Origin: Aureimonas sp. ME7
GTDB taxonomy: Bacteria; Pseudomonadota; Alphaproteobacteria; Rhizobiales; Rhizobiaceae
Direction: 5' to 3'
DNA length: 64,000 nucleotides
Assembly (NCBI RefSeq): GCF_903970965.1
Contig: NZ_CAJCKW010000006.1
Span: 186,001-250,000, forward strand
Below the pieces are notes generated by a model, which saw only the letters and a program-made list of their open reading frames with translations, did no database searches and was not told where the DNA came from. A program made the translations under genes and the position numbers. Each line of letters starts with the position of its first letter. Positions within the stretch are counted from its first letter, which is position 1. This document shows positions 1 to 9,601 of this stretch, in pieces.

Positions 1-1207
1 CGCGCGCCGCCTCGCGCCGGTAGAGCTCCACGAGCCGCCCGTCGAGCGGCAGGCCGGACAGGCCGACGGTTTCCATGGCGCCGCTTCCCGGCCGGAGGAC
101 CGCGAAGGCGGGCGGGAAGGCGACCGGCGACGGGACGGCCACATTGACAAGGCGATGCCCCGCAAACTCGCGCGTGGTTTCCCCCGCGACATGCATATGG
201 CCGCTGAAATGGCGCCGCATCCCCGCCTCGATCAGCCGGCGCGCGACCGCGGGCTCCGGCGTGCGGCGCGCGACGTTGGTGTCGCCGAACAGGGCGCGCT
301 CGGCCGCGAGGTTGTCGCCGAAGGGATCCACCACGGGATAATGCGAAAAGCACAGAAGCGTCTTGCCGAGGCGCCGAGCCCGTTCGTGGACATCGGCGAT
401 CCAGCGGGTCAGGAAGGGCTTGGAGCGCAGGACGCCGTTCCACCCCGCATTGGTGCTGTCGACGAAGCTGTCTTCCCGGGACAGATCCTCGGTGCCGTCC
501 CGCGGCTCGAAGACGTTGGCGTCGATCATCAGGAGCCACAACCCGTCGGCGGGCTCGACCAGATAGGACGCGTCCGCCATCGAAACGCGGGTTCGCCCGT
601 CCGGTGAGGCGATCTCGTAAACCCGCTCGGCCGGGTCGTCGGAAAGCCCGAACGGCGTTTCCCAGTGGAGGTCGGCAGGATGGCGGGTGAAGCCGTGCTC
701 GAGCATCGGCCGAAGGGCTTCCGGATAGCCCTCGCAATACATGGCGTCCGACAGGACGGCGCCCGGCGTCCGGGCTGCCTCGGCATCGCTGGTGACGAGG
801 ACGGGCTGCCCATCGCATCGCAGGAAGCGCTTCGATTGATGGCGGCCGTGCAGCGCATAGCCGTCGTGATTGCCGGGCAGCGCGAAGAACCGGATCCCGT
901 GCCGGTCGCGGTAGCGCCGGAGGAGGCGGGCGACGGATGCCACCGTGGCGCGCTGCCCGTCGTCGCTGTAGTCGCCAAGGAGGACGACGTGGCGGATGCC
1001 GCGCCGGACGGTCTCGTCCAGCGCCGCCTGGAGCGCGCCGAAGCTTTCGTTGAAGACGCGCGTCGAGGCGCGCGTGTCGGCCCAGCTGCGAACCGTCAGC
1101 CGACGCCCGTCGATGTCCGCGCCTTCGAACCCGTAGTCGCCCTCCACGTCGTGGTAGTGGGCGTCGGCGATCACCGCGACGGGCGGCAGGGCAGCTTGAC
1201 GGATCAT
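1..1207 (-). CDS. metallophosphoesterase, C-terminus outside the window
   Basis: Calcineurin-like phosphoesterase, 402 residues visible; the 3' end runs off the left edge. The metal-binding blocks are present in order: ADAHYHD (about residues 14-20), GDYSDDG (78-84), GNHDGY (112-117), SHY (288-290) and GHMH (336-339). This is the usual two-metal phosphoesterase fold; no signal peptide is seen, so a cytoplasmic enzyme. The start ATG overlaps the stop of the upstream tyrosine-phosphatase gene by ATGA, so the two are probably translationally coupled. It is the last visible gene of a leftward run that also holds an ABC importer and a monophosphatase, suggesting a role in dephosphorylating an imported compound or its breakdown product. 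The substrate cannot be read from sequence. Confidence 0.85.
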   Translation of the reverse strand, partial: MIRQAALPPVAVIADAHYHDVEGDYGFEGADIDGRRLTVRSWADTRASTRVFNESFGALQAALDETVRRGIRHVVLLGDYSDDGQRATVASVARLLRRYRDRHGIRFFALPGNHDGYALHGRHQSKRFLRCDGQPVLVTSDAEAARTPGAVLSDAMYCEGYPEALRPMLEHGFTRHPADLHWETPFGLSDDPAERVYEIASPDGRTRVSMADASYLVEPADGLWLLMIDANVFEPRDGTEDLSREDSFVDSTNAGWNGVLRSKPFLTRWIADVHERARRLGKTLLCFSHYPVVDPFGDNLAAERALFGDTNVARRTPEPAVARRLIEAGMRRHFSGHMHVAGETTREFAGHRLVNVAVPSPVAFPPAFAVLRPGSGAMETVGLSGLPLDGRLVELYRREAAR

Positions 1208-1806
1208 CCTTTCCGGCCTTCGATCAGGTCGATCCAGTCTGAGGCCTTGCGCGCGGCATCGTAGAGCATGGGCTTCGGGGTCTCGAACCATTCGTCGGGG
1301 CGCAGCTCGCGCTTCTCCCGGATATGGGCGAGCGCGTCGTCCAGCGTCGGAAACAGATCGCGCTGCTGCCGGTGGAGGTAGAGCGCCACCAGCGAGACCG
1401 AACGCGAGCGCCCGCTGCGGCAGTTGACGAGCACGTTGCCGCCGTCGGGGTAGGGGTAGGTTTCGCGCTTGGGCAGGGTCTGGTGCAGCGCGCCGTGCAG
1501 GATGTAGTAGGCGCCGAGCATCATCGTGTCCGGACTGCCGCCGCCGTCGATCATGCCGAGCTTGTAGTAGCGGATGGGGGAATAGCCGCTGGCGCACAAG
1601 GGCCCGTCCTCGGGGCGGGCCGGCTCGCGCACGAAGTTGACGTCGAGATTGACGGCGCAGTTGACGACGATGCCGATCTCGTTCGCCTTGAGGAGGGCGA
1701 GGTCGCGCGCGCCCTCCAGGCCGCCGATGAAGAGCTTGGATCCGAAGGGGCCGAGGCCTTCGGTGATGAGGCTGATCGCCGGGCGGGCGTAGACGGGGGC
1801 ATCCAT
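1204..1806 (-). CDS. dual-specificity/tyrosine phosphatase-like protein
   Basis: About 200 residues. The catalytic P-loop signature C-x5-R is present as CRSGRSRS (Cys129, Arg135), preceded by NVLVN; Asp87 in GMIDGGG is a plausible general acid. This matches the compact bacterial dual-specificity phosphatase family, some members of which act on phosphoinositides or small phosphate esters rather than proteins. The ATG at 1806 is chosen over an upstream in-frame ATG (1854) because AAGGAA lies just upstream of it and the product then begins at the conserved region. It sits between the ATP-binding gene of an AfuABC-like transporter and a metallophosphoesterase, with an ATGA overlap to the latter. 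Substrate unknown; assignment to the Cys-based phosphatase superfamily is secure. Confidence 0.85.
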   Translation of the reverse strand: MDAPVYARPAISLITEGLGPFGSKLFIGGLEGARDLALLKANEIGIVVNCAVNLDVNFVREPARPEDGPLCASGYSPIRYYKLGMIDGGGSPDTMMLGAYYILHGALHQTLPKRETYPYPDGGNVLVNCRSGRSRSVSLVALYLHRQQRDLFPTLDDALAHIREKRELRPDEWFETPKPMLYDAARKASDWIDLIEGRKG

Positions 1807-1878
1807 GCGGGGTTCCTTGGGCGGGCAGAGCAGGCGCGAGGCCGCCTCTTCCACCGGGTCGTTTCGAAGAACAGGCGT

Positions 1879-3006
<1,128 letters not shown>

Positions 3007-3071
3007 GATTTCCTCCCGAAACCGGCTTTCGTGGGGCGGCGCGCCCGAAAACGGGCGGCACCGGGGCGGAA

Positions 3072-3089
3072 CCGGGCCGCGCGGCCCGG
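3072..3089. other. intercistronic stem-loop after the binding-protein gene
   Basis: A perfect 18-bp palindrome, CCGGGCCGCGCGGCCCGG, starts 13 bases past the stop codon of the binding-protein gene and before the ATPase gene of the same leftward operon. In RNA it gives a 7-bp GC stem with a 4-base loop. There is no T-run, so it is more likely an mRNA stabiliser or attenuator than a full terminator. Confidence 0.5.
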
Positions 3090-3102
3090 CTCCCTTTCGC
3101 GA

Positions 3103-4329
3103 TCAGTTGCTCGTCTCGTAGATCCAGAAGTCGTTGACGGCGGCCACGTTGTCGCGCTGGAACTCGGCCGAGCCGAAGATCTTGCGCACGTTCGGCCAGT
3201 TCTCGCCGCCGGCGGGCAGCGGCACGTCGGTGCGCGGCGAGAAGGTGCCGACCTTGAAGTAGGCCGCCAGACCCTGAAGCTTCTGGAGGCTCTCGCCCTC
3301 GCGATAGGGCTTGTCGAGTTTGGTGTCGGGCGTCAGGTCCTTCGAGCCCATCTGGAAGGCGATGAAGAGCTTGGCGGCGTTGGGATGGGGCGCGCGGCCC
3401 GCGATCCCGACATAGGTCGAGTAGGCGTAGACCCCCGCCGGATCGACGTCGTAGAGGATCCCGTTGGCGTAGTCGTCGCTGCCGTTCTTGCTGACGTAGT
3501 GCATCGAGGAGAAGGTGATCGGCGGGTTCGCTTGGCCCTTAAGTCCCGACGCCGTCGCGAGCTTCGAGCCCGAATCGTAGATCACGAGATCGTTGTCGAG
3601 AAGGCGATGCAGGAACTCGTAGCCGGCGTTCTCGATGCCGTCGGACAGCTCGATCGGCTTGCCGGCGTGCTTCTCGTAGGCCGCCGCGAAGTCGTCGGCA
3701 TGTTCGACGATCTGGGTGAGGAGCGCGAGCGAGGTCAGGGAGCCGAGCGGGCTCTTCATCGCGAAGCGCTTGTTCCACTCGGGCTCGGTCAGCTGCCAGA
3801 CGTTGGTAACGGGCGGCGCGTCCTTGTAGGTGTCGGCGTTGTACATCAGCACCGTCGCCTCGACGACGTGGGTGAGCAGCGGCTCGCGCAGGTCCTCGGG
3901 GATCTTGTCGACGAGATAGCGGGGCACGTAGTTGACGATGCGCTTGTTGGGCAGCATGTCGAAGAACATCTGCGCCGTGCCGGCCGTGTTGACGACGTCC
4001 ACCGCGTAGACGCCCGCCTGATGCTCGCGCACGACCTTCTCGATCGTCTTCTCCGAGCCGAGATCATAGGCGTTGACCTTGATCTCCGGGTAGAGCTTGC
4101 GGAAGTCCTCGGCGAGCGCGTTCACGCCGGAGGACGAGGAATAGATCGTGACCTCGCCTTCCGCCTTCGCCTTGGCGACGATGTCGTCCCAGTTCTCTTC
4201 CGCCGGCTGGTACGACCCGAGCTCGGCCGACTTTTCCCAGGTCTCGAAGTCGGCGCCTTGCGCGAGCGCGGCCGAGGCGAGCATGCCCGTCAGGGCGAAC
4301 GCCGCCAGGGATGCCTTGAAGTGTCTCAT
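3103..4329 (-). CDS. ABC transporter substrate-binding protein (cassette 1)
   Basis: 408 residues, family 1/ferric-type extracellular binding protein. The first 23 residues form a Sec signal peptide (hydrophobic core AAFALTGMLASA, cleavage after ALA). The region GEVTIYSSSSG followed by a Rossmann-like lobe is typical of the FbpA/PotD fold. Tyrosine ligands of true ferric-binding proteins cannot be assigned by eye. It lies between the permease gene upstream (34 bp gap) and the ATPase gene downstream, with a strong stem-loop between it and the latter. Expected to be periplasmic and to deliver the substrate to the 4364-6193 permease. The ligand is unknown; the inositol-monophosphatase neighbour suggests a phosphorylated polyol or sugar. 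Confidence 0.88.
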   Translation of the reverse strand: MRHFKASLAAFALTGMLASAALAQGADFETWEKSAELGSYQPAEENWDDIVAKAKAEGEVTIYSSSSGVNALAEDFRKLYPEIKVNAYDLGSEKTIEKVVREHQAGVYAVDVVNTAGTAQMFFDMLPNKRIVNYVPRYLVDKIPEDLREPLLTHVVEATVLMYNADTYKDAPPVTNVWQLTEPEWNKRFAMKSPLGSLTSLALLTQIVEHADDFAAAYEKHAGKPIELSDGIENAGYEFLHRLLDNDLVIYDSGSKLATASGLKGQANPPITFSSMHYVSKNGSDDYANGILYDVDPAGVYAYSTYVGIAGRAPHPNAAKLFIAFQMGSKDLTPDTKLDKPYREGESLQKLQGLAAYFKVGTFSPRTDVPLPAGGENWPNVRKIFGSAEFQRDNVAAVNDFWIYETSN

Positions 4330-4363
4330 TCCTTGTTTCCTCCCCTTCTGGTAAGCGCCGCCG

Positions 4364-6193
4364 TCAGGCGAAGCCCATCTTCGTATTGCGGAAAACCAGC
4401 CGGAACAGGAGGTTGCAGCCGACGACGAGCCCCACCAACAGGAGGGTCGCGGCGCCGATCAGCTGCGGAACGTCGTCCGTCTGATAGGTGTAGATCACGC
4501 TGGCGAGCACGGCCGTGGACGGCGTGACGAGCAGGATGATGAGAGACAGCTCGCGCATCGTGCCGATGAAGGACAGGAGCATGCCCGACACGAGGCCCGA
4601 GGCGGCAAGCGGGGCGATGATGCGCCGGACGCGGCCGAACCAGCCGATGCCCTGGACGCGGGCCGATTCCTCCAGCGACTTGTCGATCTGGAGCATGGCC
4701 GCGATGCCGGTGCGCGAGGTGTAGGGCAGGTTCTTGACCGCCGCGATGAGAACGAGCAGCGCGAACGTTCCGTAGAGTGCCGGGATCGGCCCGAGCGGCT
4801 TGGAGAACATGCCGATATAGATCGCGCCGAAGGCGACGGCGGGGAAAATGTACGGCAGGAAGGCCGCCATTTCGAGCGCGCGCGAGGACAGGGTGCCGCG
4901 CGTCCTCACCACGACATAGCCGATCAGAAACCCGAGGACGCCGGTGGCGAGCGCGGTGAAGAAGGCGAGGCGCAGGCTGTTCCAGGCGGCATTGAGGATC
5001 TGAGGGTTCTGGAAGACGCCGGGGTAGAGCGCGTTCACGCCCCCGCGCTCGCCGATCCAGTAGTGCAGCGTCAGGTTGGACAGGTCGTAGTTTCCGGCCG
5101 TGCGCGACAGCGACTGGAGAACGAGAAGGCCGAGCGGCAGGACCACCGTCATGCACATCAGGAGCATGACGAGCCCGAAGACCAGCCAGCGCGCGCCCCC
5201 CAGATCGATCTCGCGGCGGCGGAAGCCCTTGCCGGACATGGTGACGAAGCTCTTGCGCACGCCGATCATGCGCTGGTTGATCCAGATGAACAGGATCGCC
5301 ATGACGACGAGCACCAGCGCCAGGAGATAGCCGTCGCCGACGTTGCGCGAGCCGATCGCGGCGTAGATCTGCGTCGGGAGCACATAGTAGCGGATCGGCA
5401 TGCCGAGGACGGCGGGGGTGCCGAACGAGCCGATCACGCGGATGAAGGTCATCACCACGGCAGAGCCGACGGCGGGCAGGACGAGCGGCGCGGTGATCGA
5501 GACGAACTGGCGAAAGCGAGACATGCCCGCGATCGCGCCGGCCTCCTCCAGCTGGCTGTCGACGGTGGACAGAGAACCGGAGATGATCAGGAAGCCGTAG
5601 ACGTAGTAGTGCAGCGACAGGCAGATGATGATCGGCACGGCGCCGAAGGCGAGCCAGTCCGGCGGCTGCACGCCGAACAGGTAGACGAAGACGCCGGACG
5701 CCCCGCCGATGCGGTCGTTCTTGAAGAAGGTCACCCAGGCGAGCGCCATCACCCAGGACGGCAGCATGTAGGGCAGGACCACGGCGGTATTGACGAACTC
5801 GCGGAACGGCACGTTGGTGCGCACCACGACCCAGGCCAGCACCGCGCCGAGCGCGAGGCAGATGGCGGTGGCCCCGAAGGCGGTCACGAGCGAGTTGAAG
5901 AAGGGCTTGTAGAACAGGGCCCAGGACATGCGCCCCGAAAACACCCGCTCGTAGTGGAAGGTCGTGAGCTCTCCCGGCTGGCGGCCGGGCAGATAGGCGG
6001 CGTCATAGGGCTGGACGGTGACGGTCTCGCGCACGAGCTGGAACAAGGGCACGATCACGAGAAGGCCGAGCGCGATCGCAAGGCCGAGCGCGATCAGCCG
6101 TTCGGGCGCGGAGAAGAACCGTGCCGCGCGGCGTGCGATCCGCCCTTCGCGCGAGGGTCGCCGGAGTTCTCCGACATGTTCAACGGTGACCAT
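4364..6193 (-). CDS. ABC transporter permease, fused two-domain ferric type (cassette 1)
   Basis: 609 residues with two homologous membrane halves, each ending in an EAA-type loop (EEAGAIAGMSRFRQF in the first, EESARVQGIGWFGR in the second), as in FbpB/AfuB permeases. About twelve transmembrane segments are expected. The ATG at 6193 is used because GGGAGGAAA lies just upstream; the frame stays open much farther upstream only because it runs through the monophosphatase gene in another frame. Order here is monophosphatase, permease, binding protein, ATPase. Confidence 0.9.
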   Translation of the reverse strand: MVTVEHVGELRRPSREGRIARRAARFFSAPERLIALGLAIALGLLVIVPLFQLVRETVTVQPYDAAYLPGRQPGELTTFHYERVFSGRMSWALFYKPFFNSLVTAFGATAICLALGAVLAWVVVRTNVPFREFVNTAVVLPYMLPSWVMALAWVTFFKNDRIGGASGVFVYLFGVQPPDWLAFGAVPIIICLSLHYYVYGFLIISGSLSTVDSQLEEAGAIAGMSRFRQFVSITAPLVLPAVGSAVVMTFIRVIGSFGTPAVLGMPIRYYVLPTQIYAAIGSRNVGDGYLLALVLVVMAILFIWINQRMIGVRKSFVTMSGKGFRRREIDLGGARWLVFGLVMLLMCMTVVLPLGLLVLQSLSRTAGNYDLSNLTLHYWIGERGGVNALYPGVFQNPQILNAAWNSLRLAFFTALATGVLGFLIGYVVVRTRGTLSSRALEMAAFLPYIFPAVAFGAIYIGMFSKPLGPIPALYGTFALLVLIAAVKNLPYTSRTGIAAMLQIDKSLEESARVQGIGWFGRVRRIIAPLAASGLVSGMLLSFIGTMRELSLIILLVTPSTAVLASVIYTYQTDDVPQLIGAATLLLVGLVVGCNLLFRLVFRNTKMGFA

Positions 6194-6258
6194 GCTTTTC
6201 CTCCCGAACGGCGTTGGCGAGCCGTATTCACTCGATGCGCGACGACGTGGCCTCGGCG

Positions 6259-7095
6259 CTACGCCGCCTGCGTTTCGGCGACCTCGCCAGACCTGAGCGC
6301 CAGGCGAATGCCGACCGCCTCGCTGACGCCCTCCGCGATGCCGGGCGCCGCCGCCAGGACCGCGCCCCCCTCGCGCAGCGAGCCGAGTTCGAGGTAGGGG
6401 CAGACACGCCCGCCCGCTTCCGAGACGATCAGGAGACCGGGCACGCAGTCCCAGGCGTTCATGTGCAGCTCGACATAGCCGTCCGACCTCCCGTCGGCGA
6501 CATAGGCGAGGCCGAGCGCGCCCGACGCGCCGCGGCGAACGTTCGCTCCGAGGTCCAGGAGCCGCCCCGTCACGCCGAGATAGGCGTCGTTGGCGATGCG
6601 GGTGGACCATCCCATCTCGATGGAGGCGGCATCGAACCGGCGCACGGGCGAGCAGAAGATCGGCTTTCCGTTGCGCGTCGCGCCCGCGCCGGCCCGGGCG
6701 AAATGGAGTTCGTCGAGCGCCGGGTTGTAGATCGCGCCGAGTTGGGTGACGCCCCCTTCCAGGTAGCCGATCGAGATGCAGAAGTGCGGAATGCGCCGGG
6801 CGAAGTTCGCCGTGCCGTCGATCGGATCGACGACCCAGACGCGGTCCCGGATCTCGCCCCCGCCCTCCTCGCCGAAGAAGCCGTCTTCGGGAAAGGCCTG
6901 TGCGATCGCCGATCGGATATGGATTTCGGATGCCGCGTCGGTTTCGGTCAGGAAGTCCTGCGGCCCCTTCATGGAGATCGACGCAGGCTCGGAGCGGAAC
7001 GCGTCGAGGACGAGTGCGCCGGCCGAGCGGATGACGTCGAGACAAAGCGCGGCACGCCCGTCGAGGTCGTCGGAATATCGTGTCGCGGCCCCCAT
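6259..7095 (-). CDS. inositol-monophosphatase-family phosphatase (cassette 1)
   Basis: 278 residues. The magnesium-dependent IMPase signatures are complete: GEE at 75-77, DPIDGT at 90-95, and the second metal aspartate in AWDC (Asp216). The family hydrolyses phosphate monoesters such as inositol phosphates, fructose 1,6-bisphosphate, histidinol phosphate or PAP. No signal peptide, so it acts in the cytoplasm, after import. GGGAGGG lies just before the ATG at 7095, which is why a start farther upstream (7149), inside the operator palindromes, is rejected. First gene of cassette 1, it starts immediately downstream of two LacI-type palindromes. A second family member lies at 7718-8530. Confidence 0.9.
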   Translation of the reverse strand: MGAATRYSDDLDGRAALCLDVIRSAGALVLDAFRSEPASISMKGPQDFLTETDAASEIHIRSAIAQAFPEDGFFGEEGGGEIRDRVWVVDPIDGTANFARRIPHFCISIGYLEGGVTQLGAIYNPALDELHFARAGAGATRNGKPIFCSPVRRFDAASIEMGWSTRIANDAYLGVTGRLLDLGANVRRGASGALGLAYVADGRSDGYVELHMNAWDCVPGLLIVSEAGGRVCPYLELGSLREGGAVLAAAPGIAEGVSEAVGIRLALRSGEVAETQAA

Positions 7096-7106
7096 GAACC
7101 CTCCCC

Positions 7107-7140
7107 TTGCACACGTGTTCATTCCTGCACACGTGTGCAG
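7107..7140. promoter_or_regulatory. tandem LacI-type operator palindromes upstream of cassette 1
   Basis: Two related sites lie 12 to 45 bp upstream of the monophosphatase ATG. TTGCACACGTGTTC (7107-7120) is an imperfect copy; CTGCACACGTGTGCAG (7125-7140) is a perfect 16-bp palindrome. Their centres are 18 bp apart, close to two helical turns. The architecture TGCAC-N4-GTGCA with a central CG is that of LacI-family operators and matches the sites next to the intact LacI gene at 12985-13000 and 13063-13076. The position would block transcription or initiation of the cassette. Confidence 0.6.
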
Positions 7141-7152
7141 CGTTGGCAACGG

Positions 7153-7640
7153 TTATTTTCGGACGTTGGTCTTCATGTCGGGAAAACAGGCGTCTTGCTT
7201 ACGATCCGGGTCGGGCCGACCGGTCGGTACGCCGGCATCCGTCCCGCGAAGCTGCTTCGCTGCGATCGCCGCCTCACGGATATCGTCGCTCTGGATGACA
7301 TCGGTGTCCAAGCGGGTCGGCAGACGGCTGATGACGACGAACCGGATGCCGTCCGTCTGGCATTCCTCCTTGAAGGAAGCAGGCGGCTCGCCCGACAAGA
7401 CGAGATTGGCGCGCGGGAAACTCGACGATCGGTTCGATCAAGGACGATGGCGCTGCGCGCGCCGCAGCAGCGCAAGACCCGGCATGCTGATCGGCCTGAC
7501 GCCGAAGAGCGAGAACAGGTTGGCCCTACGACGCCCCCCCTTTCACGCGTTTCTTCGGTGAATGTCCGCTAGACCACCGATCGCGACACGTCCGCGCGGC
7601 GGGCGACTTCGGAAACGGCGACGAAAGTCTTGAGGATGCG
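7153..7640 (-). pseudogene. decayed LacI-family regulator
   Basis: Two separated LacI pieces in different frames. Nearest 7640 the minus strand encodes VSEVARRADVSRSVV, an N-terminal LacI helix-turn-helix, ended by a TAG at 7569-7571. Farther on (about 7400-7250) another frame encodes NLVLSGEPP, then FVVISRLP and QSDDIREAAIAAKQL, which aligns with the effector-domain segment of the intact LacI at 13072 (IVLSGTPYRS, LVLLNR, VDNAKAARTAATLFL). The stretch between is too short and out of frame, and the C-terminal third is missing. It lies between the two transporter cassettes, pointing into cassette 1, so it was probably that cassette's own regulator. No gene besides this is seen in 7141-7717. 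Confidence 0.6.
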
Positions 7641-7717
7641 GTCCGGTCGCGGGCTCGTGTTTTGCCTGAACGCACCTTTCGTCGCCCGCCGGCGCCCGGA
7701 CAATGCGCAGCCGCCGG

Positions 7718-8530
7718 TCAGCCTCCTGCGGCGAGGCGCCGGAGATCGGCTTCGACGCCCGGCGCGCCCGCCAGCACCGGCCCGCCCGATAGCATATCCT
7801 GCCACCCGGCGGGATCGATGATCCAGCCGCCCGCCTCCTCCACGAGAAGAAGCCCGGCGTAGCAGTCCCAGGCGTTCATGTGCGGCTCCCAGTAGCCGAC
7901 GAGGCGCCCGGCAGCCACGTAGGCCAGCATCAGGGCGCCCGAGCCGTTGCGCACGAACATGCCGCCCTCGTCGAGCAGCCGCTCGATGAAACTCGAGACG
8001 GTGCGGCTCGGCACGCGGTGGTTGGCACCCATGCCGAGAACCCCGGTGCGAAGGGTGGTGTCGGCGACGCGGATGGGAGCGCCGTTCATCGTGGCCCCGT
8101 CGCCGCGCCGCGCCGAGTAGAGTTCGTTGGTGGTGGGCGCGTAGATGACGCCCGCCACGATCTCCGCCCCCCGCATCACCGCGACGGACACGCACCACGC
8201 CGGAATGCCGAAGACGAAGGGGCTCGTCCCGTCGATCGGGTCCATGACCCAGGTGAAGCCGGAGCTTCCCTCCTCCAGCGCGTATTCCTCGCCGAGCAGG
8301 CTGTCGTCGGGAAACGCGTCGCGGATGCGCCAGCGCAGCAGCGTTTCAACCTCTTTGTCGGCAATGGACACGACGTCCTGCCCGTTCAGCTTTTCGGTCA
8401 CCGTCAGCCGCGAGCGGTCGCGGAAGTAGCCGAGTGCGATCTGGCCGCCTTCGCGGGCGAAGGCCTCGGCCAGCCGTTGGCGGAGGGCGACCTCGTCCTC
8501 GGTCGTACGGTCTCGGGGTGTGTGAAGCAT
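7718..8530 (-). CDS. inositol-monophosphatase-family phosphatase (cassette 2)
   Basis: 270 residues with GEE (80-82), DPIDGT (97-102) and Asp222 in AWDC, the three IMPase metal and catalytic blocks. It shares the HMNAWDC motif with the paralogue at 6259-7095 but the two are clearly diverged, suggesting different substrates or old duplication. No signal peptide. It follows the ATP-binding gene of cassette 2 by 6 bp and is likely the last gene of that leftward operon. Together with cassette 1 it indicates a pattern: ferric-type ABC importer plus cytoplasmic monophosphatase. Confidence 0.9.
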   Translation of the reverse strand: MLHTPRDRTTEDEVALRQRLAEAFAREGGQIALGYFRDRSRLTVTEKLNGQDVVSIADKEVETLLRWRIRDAFPDDSLLGEEYALEEGSSGFTWVMDPIDGTSPFVFGIPAWCVSVAVMRGAEIVAGVIYAPTTNELYSARRGDGATMNGAPIRVADTTLRTGVLGMGANHRVPSRTVSSFIERLLDEGGMFVRNGSGALMLAYVAAGRLVGYWEPHMNAWDCYAGLLLVEEAGGWIIDPAGWQDMLSGGPVLAGAPGVEADLRRLAAGG

Positions 8531-8536
8531 GGGATC

Positions 8537-9601
8537 TCAGGCCGGAATGAGGGCGACGCCGCGATCGTGCAGCGAGATGCCGACGTCGCTGGAAACGGAA
8601 CGAACCTTTTCGACCGCCGGGTCGACGATGAAGAGACGGCCGACGGCGGTCTCGACCTCGTATTCGATATGGTCGCCGAGATAGGCGGCGCTGGTCACGC
8701 GGCCCTCCAGCGTACCCGGACGGGGATCGCCCAAAACCATCGCGTTCGGGCGGATGGCGAGCTTGGCCGCACCTTCGCGGGCGGTCTCGCCCCGGATCGG
8801 ATGGGCGAGCCCCCCGACCTTGGCCGCCAGCTGGCCTCCGCCGTCGCGCACGACCTCGCAAGGAACGACATTGGCCTCGCCGATGAAGTCGGCGATGAAG
8901 GAGGAGGCCGGCGTCTCGTAGAGTTCGCGCGGCGATCCGGCCTGGGCGATCTCGCCGTCCCGCATCACGACGATGCGGTCGGACACGGCCAGCGCCTCCT
9001 CCTGGTCGTGGGTGACATAGACGGCGGTGAAGCCGAGGCGCTGCTGCAACTCGCGGATCTCGGTGCGCACGCGCCGGCGCAGCCGCGTGTCGAGATTGGA
9101 CAAGGGCTCGTCGAGAAGGAGCACCTGCGGCTCCAGCACCAGGGCCCTGGCCACCGCGACGCGCTGCTGCTGGCCGCCGGACAGTTCGCTCGGCAGGCGC
9201 GCGCCATAGCCGGCAAGCCCGACGAGTTCGAGCCCGTTCTCGGCCCGCTCGCGCGCTTGCCCCTTCGACAGGCCGCCCGAGCGAAGACCGTAGGCGACGT
9301 TCTCGGCGATCGTCATATGGGGAAACAGCGCGTAGGACTGGAACACCATCGAAACGTCGCGCTCGTTGGCGGGCAGCGCCGTCACGTCCTTGCCGCCGAT
9401 CAGGATCCGGCCGGCCGTCGGCTGCTCGAGGCCGGCCAGCATGCGCAGCGTCGTGGTCTTGCCACATCCCGACGGACCGAGCAGCGTGACCAGCGTTCCC
9501 GGCTCGATCTCCATCGACAGGGCGCGGATCGCCACGACCGCGCCGAAGCGCTTCTCGACGCTCTCGAAGCGGACGGATCCCTTCTTCATCGGGCTCGTCA
9601 T
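8537..9601 (-). CDS. ABC transporter ATP-binding protein, AfuC/FbpC type (cassette 2)
   Basis: 354 residues. Walker A GPSGCGKTT (42-50), signature LSGGQQQR, Walker B LLLDEP, and H-loop YVTHDQEEA are all intact, with a C-terminal TOBE-like domain (KLAIRPNAM). The start at 9601 overlaps the permease stop as ATGA, which argues for coupling and for this start over the Met five codons later. Partner of the permease at 9598-11826 and the binding protein at 11933-12958. Confidence 0.9.
   Translation of the reverse strand: MTSPMKKGSVRFESVEKRFGAVVAIRALSMEIEPGTLVTLLGPSGCGKTTTLRMLAGLEQPTAGRILIGGKDVTALPANERDVSMVFQSYALFPHMTIAENVAYGLRSGGLSKGQARERAENGLELVGLAGYGARLPSELSGGQQQRVAVARALVLEPQVLLLDEPLSNLDTRLRRRVRTEIRELQQRLGFTAVYVTHDQEEALAVSDRIVVMRDGEIAQAGSPRELYETPASSFIADFIGEANVVPCEVVRDGGGQLAAKVGGLAHPIRGETAREGAAKLAIRPNAMVLGDPRPGTLEGRVTSAAYLGDHIEYEVETAVGRLFIVDPAVEKVRSVSSDVGISLHDRGVALIPA

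Noticed and set aside
6214-7572. Plus-strand 452-codon frame across the first monophosphatase and the LacI remnant
   Set aside because: Antisense to a gene with complete catalytic motifs and to the pseudogene; no ribosome site or family resemblance.
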